Assembly: GCF_024295805.1 (NCBI RefSeq)
Contig: NZ_JANCLX010000010.1
Location: 1 to 64,000 of the forward strand
Direction of reading: 5' to 3'
Source of the DNA: Streptomyces cucumeris
GTDB taxonomy: Bacteria > Actinomycetota > Actinomycetes > Streptomycetales > Streptomycetaceae
Length of the DNA stretch: 64,000 nucleotides
The notes under the pieces were generated by a model that made no database searches, was not told where the DNA came from, and saw only the letters and a program-made list of their open reading frames with translations. The position numbers were made by a program, and so were the translations under genes. This document shows, piece by piece, positions 1 to 8,275 of the stretch. Positions within the stretch are counted from its first letter, which is position 1. Every line of letters begins with the position of its first letter.

Positions 1-733
1 TTACCCCTTCCGTCTCGTGGCACCGGCTGGACTTCCGTGATCCTCGTGCTCTCGACAAAGTCATCGACGCGGTGGAGCCCAGCGTGGTGATCAACGCGTC
101 CAGTGGGGATGCCGACTGGACGGTCACTGCCGATGGCCCTGTCCGCCTTGCTCAGTCCACCGCGCGGCGTGGCATCCGGCTGGTGCACGTCTCCAGCGAC
201 GCGGTTTTCTCCGGGAGCCGCAGCTCCCGTTACGACGAAGCGGCTCTCCCCGATCCGGTGACTCCCTACGGAGCCGCGAAGGCCGCCGCCGAGACCGCTG
301 TGCGTCTGCTTCATCCTGCTGCGGTCGTCGCCCGCACCTCGCTGATCATCGGGGATGGCGGGTCCGCCCACGAACGGGCGGTGCACGAGCTGGCCGACGG
401 CACATGGCGGGGGGCTCTGTTCACGGACGACATCCGCTGTCCTGTGCATGTCGCTGACCTGGCCGCCGCGCTCTGGGAGCTTGCCCCGTCGGACGCGGCC
501 GGTGTCTTTCACCTCGCGGACCCGATGCCCTCAGCCGCTACGACCTCGGCGTACTCATCGCCCGACGCGATGGCATCGACCCCGCCCGGCTGTCCGTCGG
601 CCGGCTGTCCGTCGGCCGCCGGGCGGACACGCAGCTCCTGGGAGCCTTGGACGTGCGCCTGGACAGCGGCGCCACGCAACGCCGGCTGAACACCAGGCTG
701 CGCGGCGCCCGCGACTTCCTCGACAAGGGCTGA
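1..733 (+). pseudogene. Sugar-nucleotide reductase (RmlD-like), 5'-truncated by window and frameshifted
   Basis: The reading frame is open from the window edge and encodes an RmlD/dTDP-4-dehydrorhamnose-reductase-like short-chain dehydrogenase. Visible marks are the strand VHVSSDAVFSG and the catalytic-type YxxxK (YGAAK at about 267-281), followed by VVARTSLIIGDGG. At about 521-524 one base is missing: the frame reads DPMPSAATT, while the +1 frame from 524 continues as DALSRYDLGVLIARRDGIDP and runs to a natural stop TGA at 731-733 (end RDFLDKG). Just after the break a 15-bp unit is duplicated (about 588-617), giving LSVGR twice. If the frameshift is real the C-terminal quarter is lost; a sequencing error would give the same picture. 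Such enzymes reduce a 4-keto sugar nucleotide or act as generic NAD(P)-dependent reductases; the substrate cannot be inferred here. Confidence 0.72.
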
Positions 734-815
734 TGGGAGGGCGAGGGGCCATCACGCCATCTCGTCCTAGGCAGCCCGGGGCTGCCCGACGGTGCAAGAG
801 GTCTGCAGCCCACGG

Positions 816-1040
816 TCAGAACTCCCCCGTCACGCGCAGGGTCACCCGCCAGACGCCTGGCACCGATTCCTCAGCTGCCGTTGCCATCGCGCCGCGCAGG
901 TCGTCCTCGAAGTCGTTGTCGATCCAGGCGAGCAGGCGCGCCTCGGCCTGCTCGGCGGAGTGCAGGTCCCACCCGGTCCCCGGCGGCCCGCGCACGGCGG
1001 TGTGCTCGTCCAGCAGGGCGCGGGCCCGCCTCACGGTCAC
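816..1040 (-). CDS. Small hypothetical protein
   Basis: A 74-residue frame starting GTG at 1040, with acidic, helix-like composition (EQAEARLLAWIDNDFEDDL) and no membrane segment. The frame remains open upstream to a stop near 1119 and reads plausibly there too (GEPFSELGNILNL), so the true start may lie further up, or this may be the tail of a broken gene. No convincing ribosome-binding site precedes the GTG. I do not recognise the family. It sits between the broken reductase gene and gpsA, in a stretch rich in damaged genes. Confidence 0.35.
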   Translation of the reverse strand: MTVRRARALLDEHTAVRGPPGTGWDLHSAEQAEARLLAWIDNDFEDDLRGAMATAAEESVPGVWRVTLRVTGEF

Positions 1041-1289
1041 CGTTCCATCACCACCCCTACGCAGGTTCAGAATGTTGCCGAGTTCCGAGAACGGCTCGCC
1101 GAGAGACGGCGTTTGTCAGTGGGTTCTGCCAGGGTGCGCTTCGTGGATGAACTGGTGGAGCGTGTCGACGCCGGGTCGGCCCCCTGAAACCCGATACCGG
1201 TGGCGTCGCTCCTGGGCAGCTGGGTCCGATATGAGTGCCCCGCGTGGTCGGTGTACGAGGCCCCGCCGCCGTATCGACGGGGCGTGGGC

Positions 1290-1311
1290 CTCCAGCCCTG
1301 CGTGGCTGGAG
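1290..1311 (-). terminator. Hairpin after gpsA
   Basis: CTCCAGCC and GGCTGGAG form an 8-bp perfect stem with a 6-nt loop, 13 bases past the gpsA stop. There is no T-run, as is usual for Streptomyces terminators. Confidence 0.5.
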
Positions 1312-1323
1312 CGCTGCGAGAGG

Positions 1324-2337
1324 TCAGCGCTCGGGCTTGGGGGGCCGCTGCATCAGCGCGGCGGCGGTCTCGGCAAGGGTGATCTTGTCGTTGAGCAGAG
1401 CGGAGATCACTTCCGCGATCGGCATCTCGACACCTCGGGTACGGGCCAGGTCGAGAACCGCCTCGGCGGACTTGACGCCCTCGGTGGTCTGCCGGGTGGC
1501 TGCCGTCGCCTCCTCGACGCTCAGACCCCGGCCCAGGTGGACGCCGAAGGTGCGGTTGCGGGCGAGCGGGGAGGTGCAGCTTGCCACCAGGTCGCCCAGG
1601 CCGGACAGCCCGGCGAGGGTGGCTGGGCAGGCGCCCATGGCCACGGCCAGTCGTGTGGTCTCGGCCAGTCCGCGGGCGATGAGCAGGGCCGCGGCGTTGT
1701 CGCCGAGGCCCATGCCTGAGGAGATGCCGACCGCCAGGGCAATGACGTTCTTCACTGCGCCGCCCAGCTCGCAGCCCACGACGTCGATGCTGGTGTACGG
1801 CCGGAAGTAGGGGGTGCGGCAGACCTGTTGGAAGCGGCGTGCGGCGTCCTCGTCGGGGCAGGCGATCGTTGCGGCGGCGGGCTGGCCGCCCATGATCTCG
1901 GGAGCGAGGTTCGGGCCAGACAGTACCGCGACCCGGTCGGCGCTCACTCCGGTCACCTCGGTGATGACCTGACTCGCCCGCAGCTTGCTGCCCTGCTCGA
2001 TGCCCTTCATCAGCGACACGATCAATGTCTCGGGACCGATGTGCGGAGCCCACGCAGCGAGATTCGCCCGCAGGGACTGCGCGGGAATGGACAGCAGGAG
2101 GAAGTCGGCGCCTCCCAGCGCGACGGTCGGGTCGGTGGTGGCCGTTACGGTGTGAGGCAGTTCGATATCCGGGAAGTACCCGGGGTTGCGGTGCGCCGTG
2201 GTGATCGCGTCGGCGATCTCACTCCGCCGGGCATGCATGACTACGTCAGTGCCGGCGTCGGCCATGATCTTGGCGAGGGCGGTTCCCCAGGACCCGGCCG
2301 AGAACACCGACGCACGAGCGGGACGGTGCTGGCTCAC
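1324..2337 (-). CDS. gpsA: NAD(P)-dependent glycerol-3-phosphate dehydrogenase
   Basis: A 337-residue cytoplasmic enzyme that interconverts dihydroxyacetone phosphate and sn-glycerol-3-phosphate for phospholipid synthesis. Family marks are the N-terminal Rossmann loop, the catalytic-lysine segment GGAVKNVIA, LIARGLAETTRL, and GLGDLVASCTSPLARNR. Length is normal. The start is GTG (AGTGAGCC), overlapping the stop of a possible tiny upstream frame. The dinucleotide motif is odd: residues 12-18 read FSAGSWG, with Ser where the first Gly of GxGxxG normally stands. Because the gene lies in an accessory stretch it may be a second, divergent gpsA copy rather than the housekeeping one; this is inference. 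Confidence 0.9.
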   Translation of the reverse strand: MSQHRPARASVFSAGSWGTALAKIMADAGTDVVMHARRSEIADAITTAHRNPGYFPDIELPHTVTATTDPTVALGGADFLLLSIPAQSLRANLAAWAPHIGPETLIVSLMKGIEQGSKLRASQVITEVTGVSADRVAVLSGPNLAPEIMGGQPAAATIACPDEDAARRFQQVCRTPYFRPYTSIDVVGCELGGAVKNVIALAVGISSGMGLGDNAAALLIARGLAETTRLAVAMGACPATLAGLSGLGDLVASCTSPLARNRTFGVHLGRGLSVEEATAATRQTTEGVKSAEAVLDLARTRGVEMPIAEVISALLNDKITLAETAAALMQRPPKPER

Positions 2338-2465
2338 TGAGAGTCCTCGATCGGGGTACCGGAGCCGGGAAGGTCGACCCGGCCGTGGGTGGTGTTCAGG
2401 GTCCAGCCCGCTGGTGAGTGCGGGATGCCTTCCGTGCTTGTGATCACTGCGCTCGACCTCGTCAC
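2335..2465 (-). CDS. Possible 42-residue leader ORF upstream of gpsA
   Basis: A short frame beginning GTG ACG AGG at 2465 and ending ...IEDSQ, with its TGA overlapping the gpsA GTG start (GTGA). The overlap suggests translational coupling, but there is no good ribosome-binding site and no recognised family, so it may be chance. Confidence 0.2.
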
Positions 2466-2501
2466 CCCAACCGCAATTGCAGTACTAGAGGATCGAATCA
2501 G

Positions 2502-2520
2502 TTGAAGTTCCCAACTTCAA
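2502..2520. promoter_or_regulatory. Perfect palindrome, possible operator
   Basis: TTGAAGTT-CCC-AACTTCAA: 8-bp perfect arms in the AT-richer spacer between gpsA (leftward) and the secreted-protein gene (rightward). Position and symmetry fit an operator for an unknown regulator; the rest of this spacer (2466-2661) shows no gene. Confidence 0.4.
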
Positions 2521-2661
2521 AGCCTGATTTGAGCCATGGATTGCCTGATTTCGGACACTCCTCCTATCCGTAACATATCCCCTCGCCTTGATGTGCGAAT
2601 ATGTTCGAGCTGGATGGCTAAATGCCTCATAGCGGACCTAAAGAGTGTTGATTCATGCTAG

Positions 2662-3090
2662 ATGCTGGAGATGTCTGTGCGCACATCACGCAACGCGGCC
2701 GTCGTCGCGACGATGACCGTGGCCGTTGGGCTGCTCGGTATGGGAGTGGCCCACGCCGAAGGGGGATTCGACAGCAGCATCGGCGGCTGGTTCCCGGGTA
2801 AGGAGTCGCGCCACTGGCACGATCTCAATCACGACGCCGCGCGTACCACGGTGAGATTCTCCGGGTGCAAAGTGGATGGTGCCTCCAGGTTCATATCCGC
2901 CACAATTCAGCTGAAGAAGGAGCGGAGGGCTCTTCCTGACCCTGTCATCGCCAGGGACAACAACACCTGCGAGACGTCGAACTTCGGCCGCCAGGGCGAA
3001 AACTGGTACTACTTCAACCTCTCAAGGATTAACGGAGGGGACGGCAGCGGCATTCGTCTAGGAGTAGAGAAGGTCAACGTCAGGTACTGA
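2662..3090 (+). CDS. Small secreted protein, unknown function
   Basis: A 142-residue protein with a clear Sec signal peptide: a basic start (SVRTSRN), a hydrophobic core (VVATMTVAVGLLGMGVA) and a likely cleavage AHA/E near residue 32. The mature part is about 110 residues, with two cysteines (FSGCKV and NNTCET) that could form one disulfide, and aromatic-rich ends (NWYYFNL). Start choice is uncertain: ATG at 2662 or 2671; neither has well-spaced Shine-Dalgarno bases. It lies just ahead of an ABC-transporter operon, but a hairpin separates them. I do not recognise the family. Confidence 0.65.
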   Translation: MLEMSVRTSRNAAVVATMTVAVGLLGMGVAHAEGGFDSSIGGWFPGKESRHWHDLNHDAARTTVRFSGCKVDGASRFISATIQLKKERRALPDPVIARDNNTCETSNFGRQGENWYYFNLSRINGGDGSGIRLGVEKVNVRY

Positions 3091-3099
3091 GCTCCGTAT

Positions 3100-3138
3100 G
3101 TCACCCGGCCCGCGCGGTCACCTGGCGGACCGGGTGAC
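3100..3138 (+). terminator. Hairpin after the secreted-protein gene
   Basis: GTCACCCGG and CCGGGTGAC form a 9-bp perfect stem around a 21-nt loop, ten bases after the stop. It ends right at an ATG (3139), which argues that the ABC gene starts further down. Confidence 0.5.
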
Positions 3139-3177
3139 ATGCTCTGTCCATTAACCGCCACTCCCCTCGGACATCTC

Positions 3178-3921
3178 GTGCCATTACGTTACGCAAACTG
3201 CACGTTCGGGTATCGATCCCATGCGCCTGTCCTCGCTGCACTGACTCTTGAGTTCCCTCCTGGTTGCACAGTGCTGCTGGGCCCCAACGGGGCAGGGAAG
3301 TCAACGCTGCTTTCACTCGGAGCGTCCGTTCTCAGTCCTGGGGCCGGGAGCGTTACCCTCGGCTCGCTCGACAGCGCTCGGCGGCGTGACCGAAGCGCGT
3401 ACCGCCGACGGGTCGGCTGGCTGCCACAGCACATCAATCCGGTTCCCGGGCTGACAGCCCGTGAGCAGGTCGCGTTCGCCGGCTGGCTCAAGGGACTGTC
3501 CAAACGTCAAGCGTGGGATCAGTCGGCCAAAGCACTCGACGATGTCAAGCTCGGCGAGCTGGGCTCGCGACGCAGCCACGAGCTGTCAGGCGGTCAGCTG
3601 AGACGCCTTGGGATTGCTCAGGCCCTGGTGCACCAAGCGGACCTGGTTCTGCTCGATGAGCCGACCGCCGGGCTCGATCCAGTGCAGCGCGCCGTCTTCC
3701 GTGAGCTCGTGGCGGAGCTAACCCAAACGGTCCACTTCGTGGTGTCCACCCACCAGACTGAGGATCTCGCCGACATCTACGACACGGTTATGGTCTTCGA
3801 CCGGGGAGACGTCACATTCCAAGGCGATGTCGGAGAGTTCTTGGCCTTGGCTCCTCATGAGGTTCCTGTCGACCGCCGGGCCGAGATGGCGTACCGGTCG
3901 CTCGTTCGCGGGGAGGTCTGA
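3178..3921 (+). CDS. ABC transporter ATP-binding protein
   Basis: About 247 residues with a complete ABC ATPase set: Walker A GPNGAGKS, Q-loop LPQH, signature LSGGQLRR, Walker B LVLLDEPTAG and the switch His in VSTHQ. It would energise export through the two membrane proteins that follow. The frame opens at ATG 3139, but a terminator hairpin covers the bases just before it; I prefer GTG 3178 (VPLRYANC...), where homology to the family begins. The next gene starts 6 bases after the stop, so the genes are cotranscribed. Codon usage is less GC-biased than in the core genes to the right, fitting acquisition by transfer. Confidence 0.82.
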   Translation: MPLRYANCTFGYRSHAPVLAALTLEFPPGCTVLLGPNGAGKSTLLSLGASVLSPGAGSVTLGSLDSARRRDRSAYRRRVGWLPQHINPVPGLTAREQVAFAGWLKGLSKRQAWDQSAKALDDVKLGELGSRRSHELSGGQLRRLGIAQALVHQADLVLLDEPTAGLDPVQRAVFRELVAELTQTVHFVVSTHQTEDLADIYDTVMVFDRGDVTFQGDVGEFLALAPHEVPVDRRAEMAYRSLVRGEV

Positions 3922-3927
3922 GCGAAG

Positions 3928-5175
3928 ATGCGCTGGAAGACTCTGCTCCGTTCGGGCTCAGCTCTGTGGGCAACCCTGCTCCTCGTCCCGGCTCTCCTGT
4001 TCTTCAGTTCTGGCAACACGGACTCGACGATCCCGTACTGGGAATCGGTGACTGCCCAATCCACTATCGTGCTCGGCGTCGTCAGCGCTGTCTGTGGCGC
4101 CTGTGCCGCGTGGGAGTCAGGGCGCCTGAAGCAAGCGGCCATCTCCACTTGGGCGCCGAGTCGGAGTGACCTGAGGGTGGCCTGTGAGCACCTCGCACCG
4201 GTCGCTCTTCTCGGGGTGCTCGGCATCCTCGCAGCACTCGTGGCGTTCGCGGGTCCCGCGCGCGACACCCCAGGAGGACCGGACTGGACAGTGCTCGCGG
4301 TTTCCTACACCGTCGTGATCTCGCATGTGGCCGTCGGCTATCTGGTAGGCCGCTGGCTGCCCAGGTTGCTCGGTACTGCCCTCATGCTCGTCTTCGGGTA
4401 CTTCTGGGGGTTCTGGCCGGCGGCCCTCGATCGCCCGGCGTGGCTGAGGCACCTGAATGGCCAGGGCATCGGCGACTGCTGCCGCCTGGATCAGGAGCCC
4501 TCACTTCGCAGCCTGGGCGCGACCGCGCTCTTCTCCATCGGGGCTCTCGCGGCCGTGTGGATCTTCCTGTTCGTCGGAAGCCGCAGAGGATTTTGGATTC
4601 TTTCGTCCGCTGTCGCTGTTACGGGGCTGGTCGCCGCCGTGGTGGTCGCCAAGCCCCTGGGACTCGACGGCGAACAGGCGCGTGATCGTACCGCCCTCCA
4701 TTGCGTGGGGAACCAGCCTCAGGTTTGCCTGTGGCCTGAACAGCTCGACCATCAGGCCGACTTCGTTCGCTGGTCGCATGTGGCCGAACGCCGACTGCGG
4801 ACTGCCGGCCTGACACCGCCCGGGCAGATGGCCTTCAGCCAGGTCGTACCGGATCGTGAGACCGTCCTGAGCGTGACGGCCACCAGCCTGCTTCCGCTGG
4901 ACCCTCCCGCATGCGCACTCACACCGGGTGCCGCGTACCCGGGCGATGAGGCTGTCTCGGTCATCTATCCCTGGCTCGCCATGACTGCGGGTGTCCGGCC
5001 GGATGCGTTGCAATGGCCGGCCGAACACGTGCGGTACGCGGAGAAGGTGCGTGAGTTACCGCGCTCCTCGCAAAGGACGTGGTTCGATCGCAACATGCGT
5101 TCCGTACGCGACTGCTCCATCAAGCCCGAACTGACGCTGTCCGCGTTCACCCGAGCCACGGAGAAACCGACGTGA
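3928..5175 (+). CDS. ABC transporter membrane protein with extracytoplasmic tail
   Basis: A 415-residue integral membrane protein, ABC-2-like in layout. About six hydrophobic segments occupy residues 10-250 (for example ALWATLLLVPALLFFSS and ILSSAVAVTGLVAAVVVA), followed by a soluble domain of about 165 residues that would lie outside. It follows the ATPase by 6 bases and overlaps the next gene by 4 bases (GTGA). I infer that it is the translocation subunit of this exporter. The cargo is unknown; no peptidase or lantibiotic gene is present nearby. Confidence 0.65.
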   Translation: MRWKTLLRSGSALWATLLLVPALLFFSSGNTDSTIPYWESVTAQSTIVLGVVSAVCGACAAWESGRLKQAAISTWAPSRSDLRVACEHLAPVALLGVLGILAALVAFAGPARDTPGGPDWTVLAVSYTVVISHVAVGYLVGRWLPRLLGTALMLVFGYFWGFWPAALDRPAWLRHLNGQGIGDCCRLDQEPSLRSLGATALFSIGALAAVWIFLFVGSRRGFWILSSAVAVTGLVAAVVVAKPLGLDGEQARDRTALHCVGNQPQVCLWPEQLDHQADFVRWSHVAERRLRTAGLTPPGQMAFSQVVPDRETVLSVTATSLLPLDPPACALTPGAAYPGDEAVSVIYPWLAMTAGVRPDALQWPAEHVRYAEKVRELPRSSQRTWFDRNMRSVRDCSIKPELTLSAFTRATEKPT

Positions 5176-5768
5176 TCTGGTGGCTCCGCGCTCACGCCGC
5201 GCTGACCTGTGCCGTGGTTCTCGGCGCGTGCATGATCTGCGCACCGCTGCTCGCCGACTCGAACCTTCCCGTGCCGTCACTGTTCAGCGGATCGTCCGGG
5301 GGCATCCCTGTGCCGCTCGTGCTTCCGGTCTTCCCCGCGTGCGCGATGCTCTACGGTCTGAAACGAACACCGTGGGAGTCCGGTGCGGCGGCGGTTCGGT
5401 CCGTACAGTGCTGGGAAGCCGGAACGGCGGTGGTTGCCGGCTGCACGGTACTGGTCGTCGCCTCGGTCGAGGGCATTCTCCTCGATTTCCCCCTCGGCTT
5501 CGCGGCGGCACGCAACTTTCTCGGCTATCTCGGAACCGGTCTGCTCGTTCAGCGCTTCGCCGATGCCCAGTACGGTCCTGTCACGGTGGCCGCCGTACCC
5601 ATCGTGTGCGGACTCATCGGACTGGGGCCTGCTGGCCGTCCGTACCCCTGGATGTGGCCCGCACATACAAGTGGCTCCCCACTGGCCGCCGCTGCCGCGG
5701 GGGTGCTGTTCTGCCTGGGTCTCGCAGCCGCGATCACTCAGCGGTCGGAACGACGCCGGAAAGGATGA
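5172..5768 (+). CDS. Membrane protein, second transporter subunit
   Basis: A 198-residue protein made almost entirely of hydrophobic segments (roughly five to six), with a basic C-terminus (RSERRRKG). Start GTG at 5172 overlaps the preceding stop as GTGA, pointing to translational coupling; an in-frame ATG at 5079 lies inside the upstream gene and is not used. The position between the first permease and the broken hydrolase makes it a probable partner subunit of the ABC exporter. No family motif recognised. Confidence 0.6.
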   Translation: MIWWLRAHAALTCAVVLGACMICAPLLADSNLPVPSLFSGSSGGIPVPLVLPVFPACAMLYGLKRTPWESGAAAVRSVQCWEAGTAVVAGCTVLVVASVEGILLDFPLGFAAARNFLGYLGTGLLVQRFADAQYGPVTVAAVPIVCGLIGLGPAGRPYPWMWPAHTSGSPLAAAAAGVLFCLGLAAAITQRSERRRKG

Positions 5769-6213
5769 GAATCCGCTCCAAGGCGCCGAATACCAAGATC
5801 ACGATCATGGGGTATCCGCAACTCTTCGGAAGCATCGGCCTCACCTGTGTGACCGGCGTGGGCACCACGGGCGCGCAGATCCTCAACCGCATGGCTGTCT
5901 ACATGCAGCAGGCCGAAATAGAAACCGTAGAAAGTCTCGGCGACAAGAACATCGTCCATGTGAACCCCGACCGCAGCTTCGACGGAAAACGAGCCTGTGC
6001 CACCCCACCCCCGGAGGAATCAACAAGCTCGTCAAAGCGCAGAACGGCGCGGGGGACTTCAAGTGTCTCTCGACAGACAGTTGGTGCATCAGCAGGGAGA
6101 GCTATCACCCGAACAAGACCGGAACTTCCGCGTACGCTGACGCTATGCAGCAGGCGATCGGAGGTCTGCGTGAGGCGAATGACGCGCCGGACAGCAGGAG
6201 GCAACGCCGTTGA
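5765..6213 (+). pseudogene. SGNH/GDSL hydrolase C-terminal fragment, frameshifted
   Basis: The frame from ATG 5765 contains ITIMGYPQLF, typical of the middle of actinobacterial SGNH lipases/esterases, then ILNRMAVYMQQAEIE and VNPDRSFDGKRAC. Near 6005-6012 the frame shifts; the other frame continues with GGINKLVKAQN and ends with the family's last block, SYHPNKTGTSAYADAM, whose His would be catalytic. The N-terminal block with the nucleophile Ser (GDS) is absent. So the gene lacks its first half and is broken in the second. Even so, its start overlaps the upstream stop as ATGA and its end overlaps the next start as TTGA, so the operon reads through neatly. Confidence 0.68.
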
Positions 6214-7001
6214 GGCGTGGTCCCGGCATGGGACGCACCGCGCCGTGGGCCAAGGCGCTCGGTGCGGTGTGCGCCCTCGCACTCATCGGCATCGTCAGTC
6301 TGTACTTCGCGCAGGAAAGGATGGCGAACCGCAACAAGCAGGCGGCCATGAAGGCGTCCACCGACCTGGCTCATGCGTTCGGCCGCGCCATCCGACAGAA
6401 CGGCAGTACACCGTTCCCCTCATCCGCACGCGTTCATTTCATGCTGTGGCAGGTCTCGCGGACGGCGAACCTGGAGTCCTACGCGGTCCACGACACGGTC
6501 GCCGAGGTGGTGGCTGCCTTCACGTCTCCCTATGACAATGGCAACCCGATCGCGGGAGGACAAGGGCAGGTCACTCGCTGCTACTCCTACACCGTCACCC
6601 GCACGCGCGCCCTGGGCGTCTCGGTGACGACGCGCTCGCTGAAGGCTTGCCCCCGCCAGGGGCCGGACCTCAGAGAGCGGGAACTGGAAACCCTCTATCG
6701 GACGGCTTTCAAGGCCCGGGAACAGTTGGCCAGCGATGCCGTTGGAGGCGAGTTGACGTCCAGCGAGATAGCACACGCCGTCGGCCCCCACGCCCTGGTC
6801 GAACGGCATCGGCGGAGTGTTGGTATCACCCAAAGGTTCACCAATGCCCCGCTGGGCGAGACCCCTCACGTCGCGGCATATCTTCGATTCGACGTGACCC
6901 TCACCCCGGGCCGACCGGGGGTGGTGTCGTCCCAAGACGTGTCGGAGGCAGCTTGCCCTCCTCTGCGTAGCCGCCAAACGATGGCCTCCTCCCGATCGTG
7001 A
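6210..7001 (+). CDS. Membrane-anchored protein, unknown
   Basis: A 263-residue protein. Start TTG at 6210 is supported by AGGAGG at 6196-6201, eight bases upstream. One N-terminal membrane segment (AKALGAVCALALIGIVSLYFA) is followed by a mainly polar domain expected outside the cell. The TTG overlaps the preceding TGA, making it the last gene of the ABC-exporter operon. No family is recognised. It could be an accessory or adaptor protein of the transporter. Confidence 0.55.
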   Translation: MRRGPGMGRTAPWAKALGAVCALALIGIVSLYFAQERMANRNKQAAMKASTDLAHAFGRAIRQNGSTPFPSSARVHFMLWQVSRTANLESYAVHDTVAEVVAAFTSPYDNGNPIAGGQGQVTRCYSYTVTRTRALGVSVTTRSLKACPRQGPDLRERELETLYRTAFKAREQLASDAVGGELTSSEIAHAVGPHALVERHRRSVGITQRFTNAPLGETPHVAAYLRFDVTLTPGRPGVVSSQDVSEAACPPLRSRQTMASSRS

Positions 7002-7300
7002 CGGCGACCGTTGACCCATACGGCGGCTGTACGACGCCGACCTCCACGCGGCGCCCATGTCGCCCTGACCGCACGCCTTGGAGCAGTTCAACGCAGCCTG
7101 GATGGATAGCTCACCCGTACTTCCGGCCCCCAGCCCTGACGTAGGGGTTCCATCCCCCTTGGCGAGTTGATCGCGAACAGCCTGGTCTTTCGCCATGCCC
7201 GTGGCCGCTTGCCAACGAAGTTCGCGCTCTGCCGTGGCACGCTCGTCATCCTGCCTGCGCCGAGCGTCCGCTACCGCTCCCCCTCAATCCCCTCCGAGGA
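7002..7300. other. Spacer without recognisable gene
   Basis: Frames here are short and show no family motifs or strong ribosome-binding sites. It connects the exporter operon with decayed sequence to the right. Confidence 0.4.
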
Positions 7301-7874
7301 TCACGCCGAGTGTCTCTTCAAGCGTCCGGCTCTTCCGATCCCGCCAGCGACCCGGCCGCCTGGTCGTACCGCCTCAGCTACCAAGTCCCTGTAGCAGCAG
7401 AAGCGACCTACGGCGCAGCTCAGGCGGCATCGCCAGTTGACCCTCGTCATTGCCGAGCACAACTACCACCGGATGCAGGCGTCCCGATCGCGAGGGAGCA
7501 GGTACCGAAGGCCCACCCGTCTTCGGTCGCTGACTCCGCGCATGGGGATGCGGGTCCTCCGCAAGGAACAGCTCCAGCCCAGGCCCGCCGTAGTACACCT
7601 TCTCGATGCGTTTGCCCGCCGGTTCCAGGCCATGCCGCTTCGCGTAGTTGACGACGCGCCGCCACTCCGCGACCTCGTCGTCATCGGGATCAGCAAACCG
7701 GACACGTCCCTCGGCGACGAGCCGCTCGATCAGCTCCCGTGCCTTCGCACGCCGAGCACTCGCGACGGGCCGCTCGCTCCCTTCAGCGCCCACCTGAGCG
7801 CCGTTCCCGCGCCGCCACCCGCGCTCGCGGACACCTTGCGGGCACTGCAGGAACCGCACGAGGTCACCGAACAC
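7301..7874 (-). pseudogene. Remnant of a Streptomyces hypothetical protein
   Basis: The leftward frame from ATG 7874 reads PDDDEVAEWRRVVNYAKRHG, then GKRIEKVYYGGPGLELFL and PELRRRSLLLLQGL, a pattern I know from large uncharacterised Streptomyces proteins. It meets a premature stop at 7374-7376. A shifted frame then continues AEAVRPGGRVAGG to a stop at 7301. Family members are several hundred residues, so both ends and the frame are damaged. No function is known. Confidence 0.5.
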
Positions 7875-7944
7875 CGGACATGACCTTGGCCCTCAGAGCG
7901 TCCCCCGCCACCTGGCGACACATCAAGGATGCGGCGCACCCACA

Positions 7945-8080
7945 TAAGAGACCGTCTCAACTGGCTTGATTACTAGGCTGACGGCCGGGACAGCGATGAT
8001 GGAGCGTCTGGTGCCGGATGGGTTCTGGGAGTTGTTCCAGCGGGTGGTTCCAGCTGCTCCGGTACGACCCCGTTCGAGGC
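7945..8080 (+). mobile_element. Left-end fragment of an IS5-family insertion sequence
   Basis: From ATG 7996 the frame reads MMERLVPDGFWELFQRVVP and then APVRP, the usual N-terminus of Streptomyces IS5-type transposases, and stops matching after about 27 codons. Just upstream, GAGACCGTCTC (7948-7958) followed by a short spacer resembles the terminal bases of such elements. Only the head of the transposase remains, so the element is dead. The stretch 8081-8275 shows no clear gene; one frame ends ARAEKAGKAQSARQIGQTA and looks like the tail of another lost gene. Confidence 0.5.
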
Positions 8081-8275
8081 GGCTCGCTCCCAGCGCCGCC
8101 GCCAAGCTGCGGCGGCCGAAGCAGCCGCCCTTTGGCGGGCCCGTGCGGAGAAGGCCGGAAAGGCACAGAGTGCGCGCCAGATCGGACAGACCGCATGAGT
8201 GACCACGGCCGGGGCCATGAGAGCGTCACATGCCAGGGGCTGGAACGGTGCGTAGGAGGCTGGCAGCGATTCCGA

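Noticed and set aside
1112..1134. TTGTCAGTG resembling a PafBC-dependent promoter
   Set aside because: The -10 at the right distance is poor (CAGGGT) and no gene begins downstream in that direction.
6420..7196. Leftward 258-codon frame opposite the last exporter-operon gene
   Set aside because: No ribosome-binding site or motif; the forward gene has a well-placed AGGAGG, a membrane anchor and operon overlap.
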